A stretch of DNA of 32,889 bases from Dysgonamonadaceae bacterium. GTDB lineage: Bacteria; Bacteroidota; Bacteroidia; Bacteroidales; Azobacteroidaceae. The notes beneath the pieces were generated by a model. That model worked only from the letters and a program-made list of their open reading frames with translations, searched no databases and was not told the DNA's origin. The DNA lies in the NCBI GenBank assembly GCA_031267385.1, contig JAIRZF010000171.1, positions 1-32,889 of the forward strand, given 5' to 3'. A program made the translations under genes and the position numbers. This document shows, piece by piece, positions 1 through 7,425 of the stretch; position 1 is the stretch's first letter; every line of letters begins with the position of its first letter.

Positions 1-64
1 AGATAAATAAAATAATTACAGCTACAGCAAGGACGCCATTAATAATGTAATTTGTATTCTTCAT
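1..64 (-). CDS. N-terminus of a membrane-anchored protein, possibly OmpH/Skp-like (cut by window edge)
   Basis: The minus strand opens at an ATG (complement of 62-64) and reads MKNTNYIINGVLAVAVIILF before leaving the window. This is not in the ORF track because it is truncated. The visible part is a short polar N-terminus followed by a hydrophobic segment, typical of a signal anchor. Bacteroidota OmpH/Skp-family periplasmic chaperone-like proteins often begin in this way, so that is my best guess from memory of the family, but nineteen to twenty residues cannot prove it. It lies 60 bases downstream of the small membrane protein gene on the same strand, so the two could share a transcript. Confidence 0.5.
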   Translation of the reverse strand, partial: MKNTNYIINGVLAVAVIILFI

Positions 65-124
65 AAACAACTTGAATTCGTTTAACTTTATTTTTGTTTT
101 TATTAATTCATAAAAGACAATCAC

Positions 125-331
125 TCATTTTGAAAGCTCAAAGATATTCTTTTTGTTTTGTTCCTGCAAATCCTGAGAACTCATACAATCAATACCTTTT
201 CTCTTAAGTTGTTCATTACTACCAATATGTGAATCCGGAAATGTTCCATTTTTAGAGAAAAAAACTCTGAATCCAAGTAATAAAACACTTAAAGCGATCA
301 AAAAAATAGAAAATAAAAAGACATAAAGCAT
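125..331 (-). CDS. Small one-helix membrane protein of unknown function
   Basis: This is a 68-residue protein when started at the internal ATG (MLYVFLFS). The ORF track starts at a TTG eight codons earlier, but that TTG lies inside a promoter-like TATATTTG element and so is unlikely to be translated. Residues 1-22 are strongly hydrophobic (membrane helix or signal anchor). The rest is a short polar tail with the pattern FPDSHIGSNEQLKRKGIDC followed by a Q-rich end. I have the impression that short Bacteroidota membrane proteins with an FPxxHxG-N-L-GI-C tail are common, but I know of no function. It is transcribed divergently from pepD and upstream of the partial membrane-anchored gene. Confidence 0.65.
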   Translation of the reverse strand: MLYVFLFSIFLIALSVLLLGFRVFFSKNGTFPDSHIGSNEQLKRKGIDCMSSQDLQEQNKKNIFELSK

Positions 332-352
332 ACACTTCCCTTTTTGTGAACG

Positions 353-360
353 CAAATATA
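353..360 (-). promoter_or_regulatory. Candidate -7 promoter element for the small membrane protein
   Basis: The minus strand reads TATATTTG here, a full match to the Bacteroidota -7 consensus TAnnTTTG. It sits 21 bases upstream of the chosen ATG and overlaps the TTG start offered by the ORF track. I see no clear TTTG at -33, so strength is uncertain. Confidence 0.45.
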
Positions 361-465
361 ATAGTAATTATCTTTAAAATCAGTTTTTTTCTTGAATATT
401 CGCTATTTTTTTTGTTTCTTTAGGCTTTCAAACGATTATATCTATAAGAATTAATAATTTATATC

Positions 466-1923
466 ATGGAAGTTAAAGATTTATCACCGAAATTAATTTG
501 GATTTTTTTTGATCAGATCACCAAAATCCCGCGTCCTTCAAAGAAAGAAGGGAAAATGGTTCAGTTTCTACTCGATTTTGCAAAATCTTATGGTTTGGAA
601 GCAAAAAAAGATGATGCAAACAATGTCCTGATAAAGAAACCTGCTACGCCGGGAAAAGAAAATGTAACCCGGATTATCTTACAATCACATGTCGATATGG
701 TGTGTGAAAAGAACAGCGATGTAAAACATGATTTTGAAAATGATCCTCTTCAGACTTATATTGATAACGGATGGGTGAAAGCAAAAGGGACTACTCTCGG
801 AGCTGACGACGGCATCGGAGTGGCTGCTTCCCTGGCCGTTTTGGCGTCAAAGGACTTAGAACACGGCCCTCTGGAATGTCTGTTCACTACGGATGAAGAA
901 ACCGGTCTGACGGGAGCTTTTGCGCTACAAAAAGGTTTTCTGACGGGGGATATCCTGATCAACCTGGACACGGAAGAGGAAGGTGAGTTTTATATTGGTT
1001 GTGCCGGAGGAAAGAATACCCTGGCTACTTTCACGTATGATCCGGAGAGCGCCCCTGCCGGTTATTTCTGGTTTAAAGTCAGTGTAAAAGGTTTGAACGG
1101 AGGTCATTCCGGCAGTGAAATTGATAAAGGACTTGGAAACGCCAATAAAATTCTGACCCGTTATTTGTGGACTTTAAATAAGGAGTATCCGGTTGTTCTA
1201 GCTCAAATCAACGGAGGAAATCTTAGCAATGCTATTCCTCGGGAAGCATGGGCTATAGCCGGAATCCCAACGACAGGCAAGGAAAAAACCGGTATTTTGG
1301 CAAATCTGTTGCAATCTGAAGTGGAAACTGAACTAAAAGTCGCCGATCCGGGAGTGAAAATCAGCATTGAAAGTGCAGATGCGCCGCAAACTTGTGTTGA
1401 TAAAAAAACCGGGAATAATTTGTTGAACGCATTGTATGCCTGCCCTCATGGAGTGATGGGCATGAGTTTTGATATTCCGGGACTTGTGGAAACATCCACC
1501 AATATGGCTTCCGTGAAAATGAAAGAAGACAATGCAATTGTCGTTACCACCAGCCAGCGTAGTTCTATCAATTCCCTCAAGGTAGATGTCGCCAATAAAG
1601 TGGCAGCGCTATTCACTTTAGCCGGAGCGGAAATAAAAGCGACAGACGGTTATCCGGGTTGGAAGCCGGATTCAAATTCGGAAATCCTGAAAATTTCAGA
1701 AAATGTTTATCTGAAACTGTTTGGAAATAAACCGGAAATTAAAGCAATACATGCCGGACTGGAATGTGGATTATTTCTCGAAAAATATCCCCATCTGGAT
1801 ATGATTTCCTGTGGGCCGACTATCTTGGGGGCACATTCTCCGGAAGAAAGGATCGATATTGTAACTGTAGATAAATGGTGGAAATTTTTGGTAGAATTAC
1901 TAAAAAACATTCCTGTGAAATAA
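466..1923 (+). CDS. pepD: Aminoacyl-histidine dipeptidase PepD (M20C metallopeptidase)
   Basis: The 485-residue product has the length and motif order of PepD, a cytoplasmic di-zinc exopeptidase of peptidase family M20C that cleaves Xaa-His dipeptides such as carnosine and other dipeptides. Visible metal and catalytic motifs are SHVDMV (His75, Asp77), GADDGIG (bridging Asp near 114-115), TTDEETG (catalytic base and ligand Glu near 144-145), NLDTEEEG (Asp168) and GAHSPEER (His457). The lid/dimerisation domain lies between roughly residues 190 and 380. There is no signal peptide, which fits a cytosolic enzyme. The ATG has no Shine-Dalgarno sequence, only an A/T-rich leader, as is usual in this phylum. 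No clean TAnnTTTG promoter was found in the divergent gap upstream. Confidence 0.95.
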   Translation: MEVKDLSPKLIWIFFDQITKIPRPSKKEGKMVQFLLDFAKSYGLEAKKDDANNVLIKKPATPGKENVTRIILQSHVDMVCEKNSDVKHDFENDPLQTYIDNGWVKAKGTTLGADDGIGVAASLAVLASKDLEHGPLECLFTTDEETGLTGAFALQKGFLTGDILINLDTEEEGEFYIGCAGGKNTLATFTYDPESAPAGYFWFKVSVKGLNGGHSGSEIDKGLGNANKILTRYLWTLNKEYPVVLAQINGGNLSNAIPREAWAIAGIPTTGKEKTGILANLLQSEVETELKVADPGVKISIESADAPQTCVDKKTGNNLLNALYACPHGVMGMSFDIPGLVETSTNMASVKMKEDNAIVVTTSQRSSINSLKVDVANKVAALFTLAGAEIKATDGYPGWKPDSNSEILKISENVYLKLFGNKPEIKAIHAGLECGLFLEKYPHLDMISCGPTILGAHSPEERIDIVTVDKWWKFLVELLKNIPVK

Positions 1924-1969
1924 AACTTCGTTATTTGCGTTATATAGACCTGATAAGGATTTGACCGCC

Positions 1970-3484
1970 ATGCGTAAATTACGATTAATACTACTTTTCC
2001 CGTTCACGCTGTTATTGATTGCCGTAGCAGCGTGTACGGATGATTTCGAGGATTATACTACCGGAGCGAATGATATTCTGGCGTTTTCAAAAGATACCGT
2101 CGCTTTTGATACCATTTTATCTACCATTGTCACTCCTACGGGTGGTTTCATCGTTTACAACAATAACAGTAAACCTTTGCTGATATCCTCAATAAACCTT
2201 TCCAAAGGAGACGCCAGCAATTTCAACATCGTTATCGACGGACAAACCGGAAATTACTTTGAAAATATTGAAGTTGGAGCAAAAGACAGTATTTATGTTT
2301 TTGTCAATGCCCGACTTGATGAAAATGGAGCGGTAATCCCCGTGTTATATGAAGATCAGATCCTGTTTCAAACCAATGGAGTTCAACAAAAGGTCGTCCT
2401 GGAGGCTTACGGACAAGATGTTTACATTTGGAAAGGTCGGGTCATTGACGAATCCGGAACACTCCCGAACGATAAACCGTATTTGATTTATGACAGTTTG
2501 GAAATCAAAGAAGGAGTAACGCTCACCATACAGGAAGGAACCACTTTTTATATGCATCAGAATTCCGGAATAAAAATCTACGGGACTTTGAATGTGAAAG
2601 GTAGTCCCGGCCGGAGAGTCGTGTTCAGGGGAGACCGTATGGATAATGATTACATGGTGAATATCCCTTATGACCGGGTGCCCGGGCAATGGGGCGGTTT
2701 TCGCTTCTATGAAACCAGTTTCAATAACGAATTTGAATCTGTATACATTCGGAATGGTTCGTACGGATTGATTTTTGAGACTTCAACAGCAGAGCAATCG
2801 AAACTGAAAATAAAGAATTCCATTATCACCAATATGAAAGGAGTCCTGATATCAGCCGATAATTGCCGGATAGAAGGAGATAATTGTGAGTTTTCAAATT
2901 CGCAACATCATTTGTTGTCGTTGGCCGGAGGAAAATACCGGTTTTCCCAATGTACAATGGCAAACTATTACCCTTCGACGCAACAATGGGGAACATCGGG
3001 TAATCAGACTATTTATCTGACAAATGAAATAGTGGAAATGGATGCTGTTACTGAAAATATAGTGTATAAACCGGCTCCATTGGAACAGGCGGATTTCACA
3101 AACTGTATTATTTATGGTCCGAATTCCAAGGCGGGAATAAATCTGTCCAAAGATACGGTGCATAATCCGGCGACTGTTTACAACTATAATTTCCTGAATT
3201 GCCTGGTTCTGTATGATGAAACAAAACCGAAGGCTCAATTTGTGGACTGTATTTTCAATAAAGACCCTAAATTCCTGAATATCAAGTTGACGGATACGGA
3301 TTCAAAGTCAATTCCTTATGACTTCCGTCTCGATTCCATTTCTCCCGCAAGAAATGTGGCAAATCAGGAAGCAGCCCGGCGAATCCCCGACGATATGAAT
3401 GGAATATCCCGGTTCATGGACGATGGTCCTGATATTGGAGCCTATGAGTATATAAAAAATGAAAAAAATGAAATACAAAAATAA
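1970..3484 (+). CDS. Surface lipoprotein with probable right-handed beta-helix fold
   Basis: I start this gene at the ATG at 1970 (MRKLRLILL), three codons inside the TTG-started ORF, giving 504 residues. A signal sequence ends in the lipobox VAAC, with the lipidated Cys at residue 22. The following TDDFED is acidic, which matches the Bacteroidota lipoprotein export signal for the cell surface. An N-terminal beta-sandwich-like region (about 30-150) is followed by a region whose short repeated phrases (IKIYGTLNVKG, IKNSIITNMKG, CRIEGDNCEFSNS, TNCIIYG) suggest stacked beta-helix coils. The C-terminal phrase DDGPDIGAYEY is typical of parallel beta-helix proteins. The substrate is unknown. Its TAA overlaps the ATG of the next gene by one base, so it is coupled to the phosphatase-fold gene. 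Confidence 0.75.
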   Translation: MRKLRLILLFPFTLLLIAVAACTDDFEDYTTGANDILAFSKDTVAFDTILSTIVTPTGGFIVYNNNSKPLLISSINLSKGDASNFNIVIDGQTGNYFENIEVGAKDSIYVFVNARLDENGAVIPVLYEDQILFQTNGVQQKVVLEAYGQDVYIWKGRVIDESGTLPNDKPYLIYDSLEIKEGVTLTIQEGTTFYMHQNSGIKIYGTLNVKGSPGRRVVFRGDRMDNDYMVNIPYDRVPGQWGGFRFYETSFNNEFESVYIRNGSYGLIFETSTAEQSKLKIKNSIITNMKGVLISADNCRIEGDNCEFSNSQHHLLSLAGGKYRFSQCTMANYYPSTQQWGTSGNQTIYLTNEIVEMDAVTENIVYKPAPLEQADFTNCIIYGPNSKAGINLSKDTVHNPATVYNYNFLNCLVLYDETKPKAQFVDCIFNKDPKFLNIKLTDTDSKSIPYDFRLDSISPARNVANQEAARRIPDDMNGISRFMDDGPDIGAYEYIKNEKNEIQK

Positions 3485-4527
3485 TGAAAAACAAAAAACT
3501 TTTAATCGTAATCTTAACTTTATCCTGCTGTTTTCCTACCGGTTTATTTTCCCAACAAAAATTCAGAGTGGTATCATATAATGTTGAGAACCTTTTCGAT
3601 ACGAATGATGATCCGGCTAAGGATGATAGTGAATTCCTGCCTGACGGCAAGCGTTATTGGACTTATAAACGTTATGCGAATAAACTGAATAATTTAGCCC
3701 GTGTTATAGCTGTAGCCGGAGAATGGGACATACCTGCTATTGTTGGCCTTTATGAGGTCGAAAATGAAAAAGTGATGGATGATTTCACAAAAAGATCCCC
3801 TTTGAAAAATCAGAAGTACCGCTATGTGATGACTAATTCGGAAGATGCCCGTGGAATCGACGTTGCTATGATGTACCAGCGGGACCAGTTTAAGTATTTG
3901 TATCACCGGTCGTACAGGATCAGATTTCCGGCTAATCCGAGTCGGAAAACCAGAGATATACTTCATGTTACAGGTTGTGTGATGTCCGGAGATACTTTGG
4001 ATGTTTTTCTGTGCCATTTTCCGTCGAGGCGTGGAGGAGAAGTCCGGTCTGAGCCTGATCGTATGTACGCGGCATCTGTTGTGCGTTCAAAAGTAGACAG
4101 TCTGTTTCAGATCCGTCGAAACGCCAATATCCTCATTATGGGAGATTTCAATGATGAGCCCGGAAACAAAAGTATTTACGATGTTTTGAGGGCTAAACCA
4201 TACTCGGTAAATATGAAATCCGGGGATTTGTGTAATTTATTTTACCCCTATCAGAAGAAACAGAATACCGGGACTTACAAATTCGGTAGAGAATGGAACA
4301 TGTTGGATCAAATCATTGTTTCGGTTAATTTGTTAAATAAAAAACAACAATTTCATGTCTTGCCGGAAACTGCTACTATTTTCACTCCCTCATTTATCGT
4401 GACGGAAGATAAGGTAAATGGAGGGAAACGACCTTTTAAAACATATCATGGAGTGAAACACGAAGGAGGTTTCAGTGATCATTTCCCTATATTGTTAGAT
4501 TTTGAAGTTTATTTTTCTGACAAATAA
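3484..4527 (+). CDS. Secreted endonuclease/exonuclease/phosphatase-fold hydrolase
   Basis: The 347-residue protein begins with a signal peptide (MKNKKLLIVILTLSCCFPTG, probable cleavage near FSQQ), so it acts in the periplasm or outside the cell. The endonuclease/exonuclease/phosphatase fold motifs are present in order: SYNVENLFD near residue 31, the metal-binding Glu in YEVEN near 92, CHFPSRRGG with catalytic His, GDFNDEP, LDQI and the C-terminal SDHFPI. Members of this fold cleave phosphodiesters in nucleic acids, inositol phosphates or sphingolipids, and the sequence does not decide between them. Its ATG overlaps the stop codon of the preceding lipoprotein (TAATG), so the two are made together and may work on the same surface substrate. 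Confidence 0.88.
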   Translation: MKNKKLLIVILTLSCCFPTGLFSQQKFRVVSYNVENLFDTNDDPAKDDSEFLPDGKRYWTYKRYANKLNNLARVIAVAGEWDIPAIVGLYEVENEKVMDDFTKRSPLKNQKYRYVMTNSEDARGIDVAMMYQRDQFKYLYHRSYRIRFPANPSRKTRDILHVTGCVMSGDTLDVFLCHFPSRRGGEVRSEPDRMYAASVVRSKVDSLFQIRRNANILIMGDFNDEPGNKSIYDVLRAKPYSVNMKSGDLCNLFYPYQKKQNTGTYKFGREWNMLDQIIVSVNLLNKKQQFHVLPETATIFTPSFIVTEDKVNGGKRPFKTYHGVKHEGGFSDHFPILLDFEVYFSDK

Positions 4528-4551
4528 GTATGAAAAAAGTTGGATTTTTTT

Positions 4552-4582
4552 TTTGTAATTCCTCCATAACTTATTATCTTTG
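4552..4582 (+). promoter_or_regulatory. Promoter of the first AraC-family gene
   Basis: TTTG at 4552-4555 and TATCTTTG at 4575-4582 are separated by 19 bases, a full match to the Bacteroidota sigma-ABfr consensus TTTG-N19/20-TAnnTTTG. It lies 28 bases before the ATG at 4611. Confidence 0.75.
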
Positions 4583-4610
4583 TGTGTTGCTTTGTTAAAA
4601 ATTTCAAGTT

Positions 4611-5504
4611 ATGATTAAGAATTTGTCACCGGATTCTCGCTTTCAGGAAACATTAAGCATCTTGTCCTTTGAAGATACTCAGAAAGTGCAGTTTGAATCC
4701 TATTGCCGGGCTAATTATTATCAGGTAATTTGGATTAAAAAAGGAGAAGCCGTGTTTGAAGTTGATATGAAGAAGATATCTCTTACTTCGGGTCAATTTA
4801 TTTGTATCGGCAAAGACTTGGTGTATAAATTCGACTCTGAAAACGAATACACAGGATATGTCCTGAGTTTCGCAGAACATTATTTCGACCGGTGTGAACG
4901 GGAAAAACTGTTTCTTCAGGATGCGCGTATTTTTAAAGATCAATCACAGCCCATGTCAGCCGCCGAAATGATGCTTGATGGTAATTTGCTGAGTGTAGAG
5001 TCTATATTGAATACCTATCTGAATGATACGGATCCGTTGAGTGATGATATCATCCATACCCTTCTGAAGTTTTTCTTGTTTCGGGCTGAAGCTGCATTAA
5101 CAAAAAATTCGCCGCCCGTTTCTATTTCGGATACCAACAAGATCCTTGTAAATAATTTCAGGAAATTGGTTAATGAGCATTTCATAGAACATAAAGATCT
5201 TGTTTTTTATACGGAACGGTTGGGCGTATCTTCCAGGCAATTGTTGTATGCAACAAAACAGGCTGTCGGAAAAAATGCCAAGGAAATTATTATTGAAAAA
5301 GTCATTGTTGAAGGGAAGCGTTTTCTTACTTATTCCGGACTTTCCGTCAAACAGATAGCTTATCGTCTGGGATTCAATGAGCCTAATAATTTTTCGATCT
5401 TTTTTAATAAATATACCGGAATGACCCCTCTCGCTTTCAAAAAAAATATTCTTGATTCATCATCCGGTAAGGCGAAAAAGATAATGTTTAGCGGACATTC
5501 ATGA
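4611..5504 (+). CDS. AraC-family transcriptional regulator
   Basis: The 297-residue protein has an N-terminal cupin-like sensor region (about 20-130, with WIKKGEAVFEVDMKKISL and FICIGKDLVYKF). Its C-terminal HTH_18 pair covers about 190-285: the first helix-turn-helix is near VFYTERLGVSSRQLLYATK and the second near SVKQIAYRLGFNEPNNFSIFFNKYTG, followed by MTPLAFKK. This is a one-component DNA-binding regulator, and its ligand and targets are not visible. It has its own promoter and is followed by rpsU, which also has its own promoter, so it appears to be a single-gene unit. It is not next to any sugar or efflux genes that would hint at the inducer. Confidence 0.85.
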   Translation: MIKNLSPDSRFQETLSILSFEDTQKVQFESYCRANYYQVIWIKKGEAVFEVDMKKISLTSGQFICIGKDLVYKFDSENEYTGYVLSFAEHYFDRCEREKLFLQDARIFKDQSQPMSAAEMMLDGNLLSVESILNTYLNDTDPLSDDIIHTLLKFFLFRAEAALTKNSPPVSISDTNKILVNNFRKLVNEHFIEHKDLVFYTERLGVSSRQLLYATKQAVGKNAKEIIIEKVIVEGKRFLTYSGLSVKQIAYRLGFNEPNNFSIFFNKYTGMTPLAFKKNILDSSSGKAKKIMFSGHS

Positions 5505-5552
5505 TTTTTGCGGTTGTATTTTAATAAGAAGAAAAATAATTATAGCAGGAAA

Positions 5553-5584
5553 TTTGTCTATATTTAAAGTTTGCATTATCTTTG
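5553..5584 (+). promoter_or_regulatory. Promoter of rpsU
   Basis: TTTG at 5553-5556 and TATCTTTG at 5577-5584 are 20 bases apart, matching the Bacteroidota promoter consensus. The predicted leader to the rpsU ATG is about 60 bases and contains no Shine-Dalgarno sequence. Confidence 0.75.
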
Positions 5585-5652
5585 CAAGCCGAAATTTGAA
5601 TAAAATTCAGAAAAATATAAAATAAACGGATTCAATTTATTAAAAGAAAATT

Positions 5653-5844
5653 ATGATTATTGTTCCATTAAAAGAAGGCGAAAATATTGAGAGAGCCTTG
5701 AAGAAATTTAAAAGAAAATTTGAAAAAACAGGTGTTGTTAAAGAATTAAGAAGAAGACAAGCTTTCTCAAAACCTTCTGTAGAAAAGAGAAAACAGAAAA
5801 TTCACGCTGTATACGTGCAAAAACTTCATCAGGCAGAAGAATAA
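5653..5844 (+). CDS. rpsU: 30S ribosomal protein bS21
   Basis: The 63-residue basic protein (MIIVPLKEGENIERALKKFKRKF, then KELRRRQAFSKPS) is bS21, which binds the 30S platform next to the 3' end of 16S rRNA. In Flavobacterium johnsoniae bS21 helps bury the anti-Shine-Dalgarno tail, which explains why Bacteroidota ribosomes largely ignore Shine-Dalgarno sequences. The leader here is A/T-rich and carries no such sequence, unlike the rpsU leader reported for Flavobacterium. The gene is followed by xerC after 45 bases and then hpf. Confidence 0.97.
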   Translation: MIIVPLKEGENIERALKKFKRKFEKTGVVKELRRRQAFSKPSVEKRKQKIHAVYVQKLHQAEE

Positions 5845-5859
5845 TTCTTTTTTTATTAT

Positions 5860-5867
5860 TATATTTG
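5860..5867 (+). promoter_or_regulatory. Candidate internal promoter element before xerC
   Basis: TATATTTG matches the TAnnTTTG -7 element, 22 bases before the xerC ATG. No TTTG is present at the expected -33 position inside the end of rpsU. It may give xerC-hpf some expression independent of rpsU, or may be chance in A/T-rich DNA. Confidence 0.4.
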
Positions 5868-5889
5868 TTGCATCAAACGTCGCATCCTT

Positions 5890-6774
5890 ATGCTAATAGA
5901 CTCGTTTCTGCAATATCTCCGTTATGAGAAGGGTTTCTCTTCTCATACGGTGTCTTCGTATAGTAACGATTTGAATCAGTATCAGGACTTTGTCCTTCGG
6001 GAGAAGTCGGTTTTTGATCCGAAAGAAGCGGATGTGGCTCTGGTTCGCCGGTGGATTGTTTTTCTGATGAGCGAGGGATATTCCCCTCTGTCTGTGAATC
6101 GTAAGCTTAGTGCATTGAAATCTTTCTTCAGGTACTTGTTTCGGCTAAAACAGATTGCAGTCGATCCTGTTAAAAAAGTAAGCGGCCCCAAAGCAAACAA
6201 AGTACTCCCCAATTTTGTTAAAGAGAAAGACATGGAGATGATTCTCGATGACCCGGAATCGGATCGGTCTTTTGAATCCGTTAGAGACCATACTATTGTA
6301 GAGTTCCTTTACACTACGGGGATGCGCTGTGCCGAACTGGTTGGATTGGATGACAATGACGTCGATTTGGAGTCCGGTTTGTTGAAAGTCACGGGAAAAA
6401 GGAATAAACAGAGGTTAATCCCTTTCTCCGGGCGGTTGAAAGAAGCGGCGGATATTTATTTGAATGTAAGGAGAGAGATGGAGTCCGGCAAACAGGATTC
6501 GGCATTTTTTGTACGAAAAGATGGGCGTCGCCTGACAAATAGCCTTGTGTACAGGATTGTGAATTCCAGTTTGTCGAAAATACCGGGTCTGTCGAAAAAA
6601 AGCCCTCACGTGTTGAGACATACATTTGCAACAAGTATGTTGAATAATGGTGCAGACCTGAATGCGGTTAAAGAATTGTTGGGGCATGCGAGTTTGTCGT
6701 CAACTGAAGTTTATACTCATACTACTTTTGAGGAATTAAAAAAAGTGTATCACCAGGCTCATCCGAGAGCCTGA
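5890..6774 (+). CDS. xerC: Tyrosine recombinase XerC/XerD-type
   Basis: The 294-residue protein has the length and layout of chromosomal Xer recombinases, which resolve chromosome dimers at dif. A SAM-like core-binding domain covers about 1-90. The catalytic domain holds the full set of active-site residues: Arg146 in TTGMRCAEL, Lys170 in VTGKRNKQRL, His240 and Arg243 in HVLRHTFATS, His266 in LLGHASLSS and nucleophile Tyr275 in STEVYTH. The tail ending in HPRA is typical of XerC/XerD. Nothing nearby (no att repeats, excisionase or phage genes) suggests a mobile integrase. The placement between rpsU and hpf agrees with a chromosomal Xer gene. Whether it is XerC or XerD cannot be settled without the partner sequence. 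Confidence 0.92.
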   Translation: MLIDSFLQYLRYEKGFSSHTVSSYSNDLNQYQDFVLREKSVFDPKEADVALVRRWIVFLMSEGYSPLSVNRKLSALKSFFRYLFRLKQIAVDPVKKVSGPKANKVLPNFVKEKDMEMILDDPESDRSFESVRDHTIVEFLYTTGMRCAELVGLDDNDVDLESGLLKVTGKRNKQRLIPFSGRLKEAADIYLNVRREMESGKQDSAFFVRKDGRRLTNSLVYRIVNSSLSKIPGLSKKSPHVLRHTFATSMLNNGADLNAVKELLGHASLSSTEVYTHTTFEELKKVYHQAHPRA

Positions 6775-6781
6775 TAAAATT

Positions 6782-6790
6782 AAAGGAGGT
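6782..6790 (+). promoter_or_regulatory. Perfect Shine-Dalgarno sequence of hpf
   Basis: AAAGGAGGT is complementary over nine bases to the usual 16S 3' tail (ACCUCCUUU) and ends five bases before the ATG. No other protein gene in this window has such a sequence. The rest have A/T-rich leaders, as expected for Bacteroidota. Confidence 0.85.
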
Positions 6791-6795
6791 TACCT

Positions 6796-7095
6796 ATGGA
6801 AATCAGAATTCAGCCTATTCGTTTTGAAGCAAGTCAACAATTGGAATCTTTTATCCAAAAGAAAGTTGCTAAGTTGGAAAAATATTTCGACGGAATCATT
6901 GCCGCCGAAGTCGTATTGAAAGTGATCAAGCCGGAATCCGCAATGAATAAAGAAGCTTCCATCAAATTGGAAGTGCCTGGACCCGATCTTTTTGCGACAA
7001 AAACCAGTGACACATTTGAAGAATCTATTGATATTGTGGTCGAAGCATTGGAGAAACAATTGGTGAAATTGAAAGAAAAGCAAAGAAGTAAATAA
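6796..7095 (+). CDS. hpf: Ribosome hibernation-promoting factor (short HPF/RaiA family)
   Basis: The 99-residue protein has the beta-alpha-beta-beta-beta-alpha pattern of the S30AE domain (MEIRIQPIRFEASQQLESF, then KLEKYFDGIIAAEVVLKV, then DLFATKTSDTFEESIDIVV) and lacks the C-terminal dimerisation domain of long HPF. Short HPF/RaiA proteins bind the decoding centre of idle ribosomes, blocking mRNA and tRNA and either promoting or preventing 100S dimers. It lies 21 bases after xerC and upstream of the tRNA-tuf unit, so a translation-control theme runs through the neighbourhood. Its strong Shine-Dalgarno sequence suggests that it is preferentially translated when the anti-Shine-Dalgarno tail is exposed; that is inference. 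Confidence 0.93.
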   Translation: MEIRIQPIRFEASQQLESFIQKKVAKLEKYFDGIIAAEVVLKVIKPESAMNKEASIKLEVPGPDLFATKTSDTFEESIDIVVEALEKQLVKLKEKQRSK

Positions 7096-7111
7096 AAAAT
7101 ACCGTAGATAT

Positions 7112-7142
7112 TTTGCAGATACAAAAAAAATGTCTAAATTTG
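7112..7142 (+). promoter_or_regulatory. Promoter of the tRNA-tuf unit
   Basis: TTTG at 7112-7115 and TAAATTTG at 7135-7142 are 19 bases apart, a full match to the Bacteroidota consensus. It precedes the first tRNA-Thr by about 55 bases and probably drives the four tRNAs and tuf. Confidence 0.75.
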
Positions 7143-7143
7143 C

Positions 7144-7181
7144 AGCCGTTTCGGCCCTTTTTGTAAGGATTCGGAACGGCT
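7144..7181 (+). other. Leader stem-loop before the tRNA cluster
   Basis: AGCCGTTTC (7144-7152) pairs with GGAACGGCT (7173-7181) over nine base pairs with one G-U, leaving a 20-base loop that itself contains CCTTTTTGTAAGG. It begins right after the promoter -7 box, so it would form at the very 5' end of the transcript. It might be a processing or stability element; no regulator is evident. Confidence 0.5.
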
Positions 7182-7196
7182 ATTTAATTGTTTAAT

Positions 7197-7270
7197 GCCT
7201 CTTTAGCTCAGTTGGCCAGAGCACGTGATTTGTAATCTCGGGGTCGTTGGTTCGAATCCGACAAGAGGCT
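7197..7270 (+). tRNA. tRNA-Thr(TGT)
   Basis: The cloverleaf has acceptor GCCTCTT paired with AAGAGGC, D-stem GCTC/GAGC, loop TTTGTAA with anticodon TGT (reads ACA), T-arm GTTGGTTCGAATCCGAC and discriminator T. The middle pair of the anticodon stem is a T-T mismatch. The 3' CCA is not encoded, so it must be added after transcription. Confidence 0.95.
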
Positions 7271-7341
7271 CGGAGAGTTTAAAGAGAAGATTGACAATTG
7301 AAGATAGATCGAAGATAGGTGGTTGACGATTAAACAATTAG

Positions 7342-7424
7342 GGGCAGTTACCAGAGTGGCCAAATGGGGCTGACTGTAACTCAGCTGGCTTACGCCTTCG
7401 GTGGTTCGAATCCATCACTGCCCA
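7342..7424 (+). tRNA. tRNA-Tyr(GTA)
   Basis: This 83-base class II tRNA has acceptor GGGCAGT paired with ACTGCCC, anticodon loop CTGTAAC with anticodon GTA, a long variable arm (GGCTTACGCC) and T-arm GGTGGTTCGAATCCATC. CCA is not encoded. Confidence 0.95.
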
Positions 7425-7425
7425 C

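Noticed and set aside
5890-6774. Phage or integrative-element integrase
   Set aside because: The protein has the short chromosomal Xer layout, sits between rpsU and hpf, and there are no att repeats, excisionase or phage genes around it.
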